Positions 1 through 8,004 of a stretch of 64,000 bases of DNA are shown in pieces. Under the pieces are notes generated by a model that saw only the letters and a list, made by a program, of their open reading frames with translations, did no database searches and was not told where the DNA came from. The position numbers and the translations under genes are program-made. The stretch comes from JAGQOZ01 sp041399205 (GTDB lineage: Bacteria; Planctomycetota; Planctomycetia; Pirellulales; Pirellulaceae): NCBI GenBank assembly GCA_041399205.1, contig JAWKTK010000004.1:516647-580646 (forward strand), given 5' to 3'. Numbering within the stretch: position 1 is the first letter of the stretch; each line of letters starts with the position of its first letter.

Positions 1-324
1 ACCATTTACAGAACGGCAGACTACCCAGACCTCTTCGACGCCAAGTCCGATTCTCTCTCGAATGATGAGTGGGAATCATTAGTTTTGGATGGCCCGAAAA
101 TCGGCGGATCACCCAAATTAGTTTATGACATTCCACCTGGCAAAAAAGGCTTTCTTTTCCAGCTTGGTCCAATTTGGCCTTTTTGGCAGAAAGCAAATGC
201 CTGGGTGAATAGTGACGAAGCATTCGATGATTATAGGAAGGGTTTTCACGTGGTCGACTTAGGCGTATTTGCATTCTTTCTAAACGAGGATGGAAGCGTA
301 ACATGGCACTTTGAGTCCTCGTAA
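1..324 (+). CDS. hypothetical protein, 5' truncated by window edge
   Basis: The reading frame is open from base 1 to the TAA at 322-324, giving 107 residues without the true N-terminus; an internal TTG at 85 is only an alternative start. The visible part is acidic and aromatic-rich (for example a stretch around FQLGPIWPFWQ) with no signal peptide, membrane segment or catalytic motif I recognise. It is followed by a small hairpin with a T-run, so it may end its transcription unit. The sulfatase beyond is on the opposite strand. Function unknown. Confidence 0.5.
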   Translation, partial: TIYRTADYPDLFDAKSDSLSNDEWESLVLDGPKIGGSPKLVYDIPPGKKGFLFQLGPIWPFWQKANAWVNSDEAFDDYRKGFHVVDLGVFAFFLNEDGSVTWHFESS

Positions 325-427
325 TGCAGAAGGATGGATCAATAACGAGGCGGTTTATTAGAAATAACTTGCGGTACTGAGTTTGAGAAAGACAAGCAAG
401 GGCATTGATTTTTTTGTCGTGATCGCA

Positions 428-449
428 CTTGTCTTGCGACAAGATTTTT
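428..449 (+). terminator. small hairpin plus T-run after the first gene
   Basis: CTTGTC (428-433), loop TTGC, GACAAG (438-443), then ATTTTT. A 6-bp stem followed by T residues fits a weak intrinsic terminator for the plus-strand gene ending at 324; it also lies just past the convergent sulfatase stop. Confidence 0.4.
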
Positions 450-461
450 CGAACCACTGTT

Positions 462-1913
462 TTATCGCTCGGCAAAATAGCGACTGAACGTGCCTTTCAG
501 ATCTAATTCGTCTCCCATCGTTTGTTGTTGCTGCACGAGTTCCTGGAATAGTTCGCCGATTAGCGAATCGTAAGCGTCGCTGGTGGCCAGGTCTAGCATT
601 TCGTGCGGATCGCGAGCAACATTGTATAGTCGCACGATGTTCGCTTCCGGATAGACAATCAGTTTGTAATCGCCTTTGGTGACCATTCGTTGGAGATGAA
701 GGTACGCGCCGTAGATGGCGTCATAGTGCGACTTGGTTTCGTGACGAAGCAAAGGCAGCAGGCTTTGAAATTGAACGTGCTGGGGCTTTTCAATCGATGC
801 CAGTTCCAGCGTCGTCGGCATGATGTCCTGCAAATAGACGGGCGTTCGAATTATCTGGTCTGCGTCAATCCCAGGACCGCACGCAATCAAGGGGACTCGG
901 ACACTGTGATCGTACATGTTTTGCTTGCCGACCAAGCCGTGCTGTCCGACGGCCAATCCGTGATCTGCGGTGAAAAAGATGTAGGTGTTGTCCGCTTTGC
1001 CGGACGTTTCCAAAGCGTCCAAAATGCGGCCGATTTGCCGGTCCATGTGCGTGATGATGGCGTAATATTCTTGACGATGCACTTGGATGGCGTGTTCGGT
1101 GCGAGGAAACGGGGCCAAGTGTTCGTCTCGAAGTTTTTCACTGCAGCCAATCTGATCCTTGAACGGATACGACTTCATGAAATTGGCAGGAATGCGAATC
1201 TGTTCGGCCGGATAGAGGTCCACGTACTCTTGTGGCGACTGTCGGGGATCATGCGGAGCGTTGAAGGCCAGGTACATGAAAAACGGATCGTCGGATGTCT
1301 TGGCTTGTGACAAATAATCGACACCGTCGTCGCCCAGGACTTCGCTCCAATGTTTGCCGCCTTTCCAGTAGCCTTCAAATTGCGGATCGAACGGCGACCA
1401 CGGATCGTTTTGACCGGCCAGCGGTCGATTGTAGCCAGCCGGAGTCTGATTCGGCATGCCAGGACGCACGTGACGAACATGATCAAACGCCTTGCTCGCA
1501 TCTACAGGGACATGCCATTTGCCGCTGTAATACGTTTGATATCCGGCGGTGCGCATCTGTTCTGACCAGAACCGTCCGGCCGCTCGCTCTTCTTCCATGC
1601 TCCTATTGTTATGGACTTTTTGGGCGTACCACAAAAAGCGGCCCGTATTCAACATTGCTCGGCTGGCAACACACACCGCACCGCTCCACGAACCCATGTT
1701 GTACGCATGAGAAAACGTGGTGCCTTGTCGAACCAATCGATCCAGATTGGGCGTTTGGATTTCGTCGTTGCCAAGTGAACGAATGGTGTCAAAACATTGA
1801 TCGTCAGCAAAGATGAACAAAATGTTGGGACGTTCTGGCGAAGGCGATTGTGCGAAAGAGATTGAATGGAGTGAAGTCAGTGACAGTAATGTTAGTGAGA
1901 TGATCCAACGCAT
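462..1913 (-). CDS. secreted sulfatase (arylsulfatase/alkaline phosphatase superfamily)
   Basis: Predicted sulfate-ester hydrolase of 483 residues, exported and probably acting on sulfated polysaccharides. The chosen ATG at 1913 has GGAG six bases upstream and begins a clear signal peptide (MRWIISLTLLSL, ending near SFAQ). The metal-site pair DD lies near residues 37-38. The formylglycine signature C-x-A-S-R with following TGR lies near 81-92, so this is a Cys-type sulfatase needing a maturase. Further family motifs are GKWHVP near residue 130, and HAPHDP and TADHG later in the protein. Start codons further upstream exist but lack a ribosome site. Sulfatases are very numerous in marine planctomycetes. 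No maturase or polysaccharide-utilisation partner is visible nearby; the gene downstream on the same strand is a membrane protein. Confidence 0.93.
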   Translation of the reverse strand: MRWIISLTLLSLTSLHSISFAQSPSPERPNILFIFADDQCFDTIRSLGNDEIQTPNLDRLVRQGTTFSHAYNMGSWSGAVCVASRAMLNTGRFLWYAQKVHNNRSMEEERAAGRFWSEQMRTAGYQTYYSGKWHVPVDASKAFDHVRHVRPGMPNQTPAGYNRPLAGQNDPWSPFDPQFEGYWKGGKHWSEVLGDDGVDYLSQAKTSDDPFFMYLAFNAPHDPRQSPQEYVDLYPAEQIRIPANFMKSYPFKDQIGCSEKLRDEHLAPFPRTEHAIQVHRQEYYAIITHMDRQIGRILDALETSGKADNTYIFFTADHGLAVGQHGLVGKQNMYDHSVRVPLIACGPGIDADQIIRTPVYLQDIMPTTLELASIEKPQHVQFQSLLPLLRHETKSHYDAIYGAYLHLQRMVTKGDYKLIVYPEANIVRLYNVARDPHEMLDLATSDAYDSLIGELFQELVQQQQTMGDELDLKGTFSRYFAER

Positions 1914-2121
1914 CAATTTCTCCATAAGAGACAACAACGACGAAAATCGTCGCTTGGCGGAAAGCAACTAGACATCGTTCCAGAAAAAGTGAGCTGCAAG
2001 GCACTAGCCGCAGGTTGAAAAACATTGGCGATCACCGTCATGACGCTTACCGTCGGCTAACGCCTTGACGTTTACATGATACCGGGCTGTCATTTTTCTT
2101 GAATGATCTTAAGTTACGAAA

Positions 2122-3472
2122 CTAACTGGCAAATAGCAATTCGCTCAGCTGGTACATCCAGGGATGTTGCCACGGATTGGAAGCGGCGAACGTGGCGGAA
2201 AAAACGGAGATCGCCAACAACGTGTACGCGGCGCCGCGGCGCAACCGTGATTCGGACAACCAATCTGCCACAGGCATCAGGGAAATCAACCACAGCGGGA
2301 TCAGCCAAAACGCCCAGCGAAATCCTGCACACACGCCGCCAAAATTTCGATCAATTTCCGGTCGCAGCAACGTGTAAAACGTCAAACAGACCACCGTCAG
2401 CACCAGCGTCATTAAGGAAAACGCTCGTAATCGATCTTGATCATTCAGCAGCCAATACACAGCACCGGCTAGGCTGAACAAGAAAATCGGTGTCAATGAG
2501 AACACGCCGTAATGGCCCAGTAAAACGTGAAACGCGTACTTGGGGATCGACGGTTCGCCTTTGTCCACGCCTTGTTTTTCGCCAATCCAATAACTGCCGG
2601 GATAGTCGTACCAATCGTCGCCCGGATCGCGATGCGTGTATGGCGGACGCAGGTCGTGATGAGCAACATAGTTGGTGCCAAAGAATCCGCCTAAGATGAT
2701 TGCCGCTGATGGTGCGAAGGCGATCAAAGTGGGCCGAGGAAACTTCCAAAGCAATGCCGCCGCGATAGAAACGAAGAACGATAACGCCGGCAATTCGTTG
2801 GCAGCAGCAAACGCAGCGCCCGAATCCAGCGATCACAAAATAACGCCACTTGGGAGTTTCTTCGTTCCAGACTTTCAGCACCGCGTACACGGTCAGTAAA
2901 ACGGAAATGGCCGCCGGAACATGGTTGTTTAGCGACACGGAAAAAGGCGTCAAGAACGTGCCCCAGGTAGCGGCGGTGACGACAAACACCCGCGCCCACG
3001 CGGTTTCACATAATTCTTGGGACAGATGCAGCAGTAACCAAAAATACAGCAGTAGCGGAAGCACATTGATCAGCAGCAAGGACGTGCGCACAACGGTAAA
3101 CGGCGCGTCTTCGATTTCAATATCGAAAACGCGATTCATCAAGCCATACGGAACCGCGCACATGGTTGTCAGCAACGTCGGCTTGCTGGAATAATAATGC
3201 CATTTTCCGTCGGTACCTTTGTGGCGAACCTTGTCAATCGAATCCCAACCTCGCCGCTTGATCACCTTATCAATGGCATACGAATCATGGTCTACCAGCG
3301 AACTAATCGTGCACCAGCGACTGCGATCATTCGCGCAAAAGAACGGCAGCCGTCCGTTGCCGGAACGTACGGCCGCAATATGCGCCACCAGATTGACCAA
3401 GGCCAGGGCGACGATTAGCCAGCAAACCAATTTTCCTTGTAACTGGTTTTCATCTTCTTGTTGTTCAATCAT
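2122..3472 (-). CDS. polytopic membrane protein, possible glycosyltransferase, with one frameshift
   Basis: A membrane protein of about 450 residues if one extra base is removed. The ATG at 3472 overlaps the stop of the upstream GT2 gene by 8 bases (ATGATTGA), so the two are probably translationally coupled. The N-terminal part has a first hydrophobic helix (VCWLIVALALVNLVAHI) and a conserved-looking soluble loop; the rest is a run of about eight hydrophobic segments. The frame breaks at a three-C tract near 2818-2820: upstream reads to YFVIAGFG, and dropping one base continues as AAFAAANELPALSFF. Topology and operon context suggest a polyprenyl-phosphate-dependent glycosyltransferase or oligosaccharide transporter, but no diagnostic motif is visible, so the function is inference. 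Confidence 0.7.
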
Positions 3473-4562
3473 GGAGCTTGTTGGCCTTCGTCGATTCGCC
3501 TTTCGGTTGTGAACTGAGGTGGGAACTTGGCACGGCCTTGTGTTGGTGGCTCTTGGCGATCTGCGATACGTCTCGCATTCGCTTTCTAGAATCGGTGACT
3601 CGCCAAGCAGCTTCGCCACCGGTTCGTTCCGAAACAGAATACGTATCAGAATCCTTGCCTTGCAGCGATGTCATCAGTTCAGCAATGAAGCCGACCGACA
3701 TGAACTGCGCTCCCAGAATGGCAAACGCCAGGAAATAGTAAAAGATGGCTCGTTCCGTCAGATGCAGATGATACGCTTCAGTGAAAAACATCCGAGAAAG
3801 TACCCACCACGCCGTCATGGCCGTGATGCCTAAGATGCCAATGGAAAATCCGGTCAGGCCCACTGAACCGAGCATATGTTGCGGACGCTGGCCAAATCCG
3901 GTCAGGAATTTGACGGTGAGCAAATCTAAAAAGCCTTTGGGGATACGCAGCAAGCCGTATTTGGATTGGCCGAATTCGCGGCGACGATGATTCACCACAA
4001 TTTCGCCGATTCGCCAACCTCGAGCTGCCGCCAGGACCGGCACAAAGCGATGGAGTTCGCCGTAGAGTCGAAGTTCGTGAAAGACCTCGCGTCGATAGCA
4101 TTTGAAACCGCAATTATGGTCATGAAGTTTCACGCCCGTCATGCGACTGACCAGCCAATTGAAGACTCGTGATGGCAGTACTTTGTGCCACGGGTCGTGA
4201 CGTTTTTCTTTGTAGCCGCTGACCACGTCATGCTGGTTCATGGCTTCCAGGAACCGAGGAATCTCGTGCGGGTCATCTTGCAAGTCGGCGTCCAGCGTCA
4301 TGACCACTTCGCCTCGAACCGCTTCAAAGCCGGCGCTCAATGCGGCTGCTTTTCCGAAGTTGCGACGAAAGCGAATTCCGCGAACGCGTTTGTCGGCTTC
4401 GCACAGTTTTTCGATCACGTCCCAAGACGAATCGGACGATCCGTCATCGACAAAAATGATGTCCAGTTGGTAGTCGTGTGCCGCTGCAACTTCAGACAGT
4501 TCTTTGTGCAGCTGAACCAAGCTTTCTTCTTCGTTGTAAACGGGAATGACAATCGAAAGCAT
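3465..4562 (-). CDS. GT2 family glycosyltransferase (DPM1/ArnC-like)
   Basis: 365 residues. Starts with the typical MLSIVIPVYNEEESL and carries the nucleotide-binding VDDGSSD and the metal-binding DADLQDD near residue 93, so it is a family 2 glycosyltransferase that probably moves a sugar from a nucleotide to undecaprenyl phosphate. The C-terminal third has two membrane helices (AWWVLSRMFF region and FYYFLAFAILGAQFMSVGFI), as in the polyprenyl-phosphate glycosyltransferases. A hydrophilic tail of about 60 residues follows. The ATG at 4562 was chosen because the family begins here; in-frame codons upstream give a basic extension without homology-like features. It lies between a UPF0104-type protein and a polytopic membrane protein. 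Confidence 0.9.
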   Translation of the reverse strand: MLSIVIPVYNEEESLVQLHKELSEVAAAHDYQLDIIFVDDGSSDSSWDVIEKLCEADKRVRGIRFRRNFGKAAALSAGFEAVRGEVVMTLDADLQDDPHEIPRFLEAMNQHDVVSGYKEKRHDPWHKVLPSRVFNWLVSRMTGVKLHDHNCGFKCYRREVFHELRLYGELHRFVPVLAAARGWRIGEIVVNHRRREFGQSKYGLLRIPKGFLDLLTVKFLTGFGQRPQHMLGSVGLTGFSIGILGITAMTAWWVLSRMFFTEAYHLHLTERAIFYYFLAFAILGAQFMSVGFIAELMTSLQGKDSDTYSVSERTGGEAAWRVTDSRKRMRDVSQIAKSHQHKAVPSSHLSSQPKGESTKANKLHD

Positions 4563-4614
4563 AGAGGCGGGCCTTTCTGAAAAAAGGTGTCTCGTAAAGG
4601 AAGGAGCCCTTAGT

Positions 4615-5631
4615 CTAACTGATTTCTTGGCTTTCTGCACAATTCGTTTGCCGTTTTGAACGCCAGCCGATCATCAGGACGGCGGCCAAGGCAAATTCGA
4701 CCGCCAGCCAGACCAAGCGGAGTAAAACCGGGGCGATTAAGGCGGTTATTTCGCCGTAAGGTTTTTGAAGCAGCTGAGTAAACACAACTTCTCGTACACC
4801 CACACCGCCTGGCAATCCAGACAGAAATCCAGCGACCATGGCTAAACTGGTTGAAGCCAGCATGCTGGGAAGTGAATTCCAAAGATGTCGAACGTGCGGC
4901 GTTTGCGCCGTATCGAACACTCGATCCGGCATCGCTTGGATCACGGCCCACAGACTTAAGGCGATAAAACACCAGGCGATGCCGTTTGCCAGCCAGCCGA
5001 ATAACATCAAACGCCAAGTAAAACCGTCCAGGCAAGATTCCACGTCCACCGCATCCGACTTGAGTCGCAAGCGTTTGACCACAGCGGTAAAGACGGGCGG
5101 AATCGTGGGAAAGCCGGCCGCCAGCATCAGGCCGATGGACATTAGTAACAACCACGTCTGATCCGAAAACTTCCAAGCAATCATGGCGGCGGCAATGAAC
5201 GCGCCCACCGCCATCATGGTCAGCGTCTCGGCAAACACGCTGGCGCCGACAATCGTCTTGTTCACTTGCGGGCCTGCTAACAATCCAGTTCGCAATACGA
5301 CGACCATCGCCTTGCCAGGTACATACTTTCCCAAGTGGCCAACACAGTACGCTCGGAAAGTGGGCATTAGTCGGGGCGCTTGTCGCAGGGCATGCAGCAT
5401 GCGAAACCAATAGATGCCCATCGGGATCATGGCTGCGGCGTAGAGCAGCGCGGATGCGCCGAGCCAGCGGAAGTTGACTTCGCGAAGGGAGAACTCTTGT
5501 TCGGCCAGATCCTTTCGACCTCGCAACACCGCTTGGATAATAAAGTAGATCACCGCCACCAGCACGATGACGCGAATCAACATTCGCACGCCATGACGAA
5601 GCGTTTTTGATTGTTTGACAGCAGTGGACAC
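4615..5631 (-). CDS. UPF0104/YbhN-type integral membrane protein
   Basis: About 338 residues from a GTG at 5631; an ATG at 5583 is an equally possible start and no clear ribosome site decides. Several hydrophobic helices are visible, with motifs typical of the lysylphosphatidylglycerol synthase transmembrane/AglD family: a central HLGKYVPGK and a C-terminal GLPGGVGVREVVF. Proteins of this family often accompany glycosyltransferases that work on lipid carriers and are suspected flippases. It lies 52 bases before the GT2 gene and is the first gene of a three-gene minus-strand unit. A flippase or accessory role in lipid-linked glycan assembly is inferred from context. Confidence 0.8.
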   Translation of the reverse strand: MSTAVKQSKTLRHGVRMLIRVIVLVAVIYFIIQAVLRGRKDLAEQEFSLREVNFRWLGASALLYAAAMIPMGIYWFRMLHALRQAPRLMPTFRAYCVGHLGKYVPGKAMVVVLRTGLLAGPQVNKTIVGASVFAETLTMMAVGAFIAAAMIAWKFSDQTWLLLMSIGLMLAAGFPTIPPVFTAVVKRLRLKSDAVDVESCLDGFTWRLMLFGWLANGIAWCFIALSLWAVIQAMPDRVFDTAQTPHVRHLWNSLPSMLASTSLAMVAGFLSGLPGGVGVREVVFTQLLQKPYGEITALIAPVLLRLVWLAVEFALAAVLMIGWRSKRQTNCAESQEIS

Positions 5632-5974
5632 GAAATGAGGTAGCTTCTGTGTTTGTGTTGAGTGGTGGTATTGCTGGCGAATTGCGAGACTGCGTTGGTT
5701 CGTAATCGAACGGATTTCCTTGAGGTTCAATCTTGCACGCCTACGGACCAGAATGCAATATCGGCAATCGGCGTCCTGGCCATTCTTGACGACTTGGGAC
5801 GAGTTTCCTGATTTTCCGTTCGTTTTTGTCCAAACCGAACTTTTGAGAATCACGCCAGAGGATTACATTCATGGTCAACGCATGGAGCAGCTTTGCGCCG
5901 ACCGAAAGGCCGAACTTGACGCTGATCCACGTCAAGGCAAATCAAAATCGCTTCCAGCTGGCAAGGAATTGTAG
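5632..5974. other. divergent intergenic region
   Basis: About 340 bases between the minus-strand glycan unit and the plus-strand transporter gene, so it should hold both promoters. An open frame of 84 codons runs 5720-5974 and stops immediately before the transporter ATG, but it has no ribosome site or recognisable content; I treat it as chance. No promoter boxes stand out. Confidence 0.4.
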
Positions 5975-7831
5975 ATGGCTCGCAAACGGAAGAATACCAA
6001 TTCAGAACCAAAGTCGGCCGATTCGACCTCCAAAGCCGGCGCCGACAAGACCATGCGGCACGCGCTTTCGCTATCGGGACTGAAGATGCCCGGCCAAACG
6101 ATGTCTCGAATGGTTTCGCTGTTTGTGCTGCTGGTCATTATTGCGGTGATCTTGGTTTTGTTTTACCGAGTGATGGCCAGTTTTATCTTGCCTCTGTTTC
6201 TGGCCGCGTTGTTGGCGGTGGTTTTTCGGCCCATTCACCGCTGGATGTTGCACAAGGTCAAAGGAAACGACCTCCTTGCGGCGGCATTTACCACTGGTGC
6301 CATCTTGGGAATCGTACTGTTGCCTCTGGCGATTGTATTCGGCCTGGCCGCTCGAGAAGGTTACAAGCAGGTGACCAAGTTTGATTCGTCGCAGGTGGTC
6401 TACCAACTAAATAAGCTTGGTGGACAACTGGGGTTCAAACGGCCCTTTGAAGCCGACTTGGTTCGCTTAGACCAAATCATGGCTGAACTGCCTGACACTT
6501 GGCCTGCAGAACGAGATAAACGTTTTGTGTCAGAATTGGAGGATGCCAGGCAGCTGTTGGAGAGCTTTTCTGCGGACAAACTTGAATTGGCCTCGTTGCC
6601 GGCTGCTGCCGAGCGAACCGAATTTGAAACGATTGGCGAAGATGATTCTATCAATTCGAAAGCTCGAAAACGGATGGTTCGCCAAGGCTCGATCGTACTG
6701 GGCGAAGAAGCCGACCAGGCCGCCGAATGCGATTCGTTATCCCGAGTCATCTCGATTGTGCAACGCGCCGCCGACGAACTGAATAACGACGGTGCGCAAC
6801 GTTTGCCTAACGAACTTGGTGAAGACGACGCGGACGAAGCTGCCAATGATACGTCCAACACCGAAGAAACTAACGCTGCCGCATCCGCCGACGCGAATAA
6901 TCGCAATCTTGCCGCAGAAGGTGCTGTCAGTGATGTCGGCGCGGAAGACGCCGATGACACGGAGACTTTTGAAGTGCCGGTGCCCGAGGCGTTTGCCACG
7001 TTGAAGGGGCACTATCAAGATTTTCGCGAAGAATTACACGGCGGTGCGGTTCGCATGTTAGTGACCGACTTCTTTCATCCGGATCAATCGCAGTTAGAGA
7101 ATTGGTTAAAGAGCGCCGAAGAATACATGGGGCGCTATTTACCGTCGCTGACCGGACAGGCCGCCGGAATTGTGACTAGCGTGATCGCCGGTTTGGCTAT
7201 CATGATTCTGGGCATGTTCTACTTTCTGAAAGATGGTCCGGGGATGATCCGCGCGGCCATGCGGTTGTCGCCGCTGGATGATCGATACGAACAGCAGTTG
7301 CTCAGCGAATTTGATTCGGTCAGCCGAGCGGTCGTGTTGGCGACACTGTTGTCCGCTGTCGCGCAAGGCTTGCTGGCGGGAATTGGTTACTTCTTTGCCG
7401 GAGTTGACGCGTTGTTCTTGTTGACCGCCATGACCGTGATCATTGCCATGGTGCCGGTTGTCGGAGCCGCCGCCGTATGGGCGCCGGTGGGGATTTGGCT
7501 GATTGTGGTGGAAGAGCGAACACTGGCCGGAGTGCTGTTGATGATCTATGGCGCCGGAGTGGTTTCTATGGTGGACAACTTGATCAAGCCGGTGGTTTTG
7601 CACGGCCAGTCGAATCTGCATCCGCTGTTGGCGTTGCTGAGCGTCTTGGGTGGTGTGCAAGCGCTGGGACCCATTGGAATTCTTGTCGGGCCGATGGTGG
7701 TTTCTTTCTTGCAAGCTCTGTTGAACATGTTGAACAAGGAGCTGCAGGAGATTGACCAACACGCGCATGCGTCGACTGCCGCAGCGTCTGATTCGTCTAC
7801 CGAGCATTCGCCGCAATCTGCTTCTGGATAA
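5975..7831 (+). CDS. AI-2E family transporter (PerM/YhhT-like) with long acidic insert
   Basis: 618 residues, an inner-membrane protein of the AI-2E transporter (UPF0118) family. AAGGA lies 9 bases before the ATG. The N-terminus is basic and soluble. Membrane helices near 48-70 and 72-90 are followed by one near 103-125. The usual second half has several helices and the family ending GPIGILVGPMVVSFL. Between the halves (about residues 140-370) lies an unusually large soluble region, containing a very acidic Asn/Asp/Glu/Ala-rich stretch around residues 265-335. Family members are usually near 350 residues, so the insert nearly doubles the protein. Substrates in the family vary (autoinducer-2 export, Na+/H+ exchange), so none is assigned. 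Confidence 0.88.
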   Translation: MARKRKNTNSEPKSADSTSKAGADKTMRHALSLSGLKMPGQTMSRMVSLFVLLVIIAVILVLFYRVMASFILPLFLAALLAVVFRPIHRWMLHKVKGNDLLAAAFTTGAILGIVLLPLAIVFGLAAREGYKQVTKFDSSQVVYQLNKLGGQLGFKRPFEADLVRLDQIMAELPDTWPAERDKRFVSELEDARQLLESFSADKLELASLPAAAERTEFETIGEDDSINSKARKRMVRQGSIVLGEEADQAAECDSLSRVISIVQRAADELNNDGAQRLPNELGEDDADEAANDTSNTEETNAAASADANNRNLAAEGAVSDVGAEDADDTETFEVPVPEAFATLKGHYQDFREELHGGAVRMLVTDFFHPDQSQLENWLKSAEEYMGRYLPSLTGQAAGIVTSVIAGLAIMILGMFYFLKDGPGMIRAAMRLSPLDDRYEQQLLSEFDSVSRAVVLATLLSAVAQGLLAGIGYFFAGVDALFLLTAMTVIIAMVPVVGAAAVWAPVGIWLIVVEERTLAGVLLMIYGAGVVSMVDNLIKPVVLHGQSNLHPLLALLSVLGGVQALGPIGILVGPMVVSFLQALLNMLNKELQEIDQHAHASTAAASDSSTEHSPQSASG

Positions 7832-8004
7832 TTGCGTCAAATGGTGCCGTTACCTTTTGGTCCCTATTTCGGCCTTGGATTCTGGAAACGATCGTTTCTG
7901 ACTTGACTCGCAGCCTCGATTCTCTTGCTGAAAATCGAGTCGCCTGTCATGTTAGCCAAAGGCCGATTCGAATTCGCGCAATAGCCGTTCTGGGAGTCCC
8001 ATAC

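Noticed and set aside
690..1310. 206-codon plus-strand open frame
   Set aside because: It lies antisense inside the sulfatase, whose motifs and signal peptide are unmistakable.
5720..5974. 84-codon frame ending directly before the AI-2E transporter gene
   Set aside because: No ribosome site, basic low-complexity start and no recognisable content; the transporter has its own ribosome site.
7139..7840. 233-codon minus-strand open frame, rich in His/Gln/Arg
   Set aside because: Antisense shadow of the AI-2E transporter; the composition is that of reversed hydrophobic codons.
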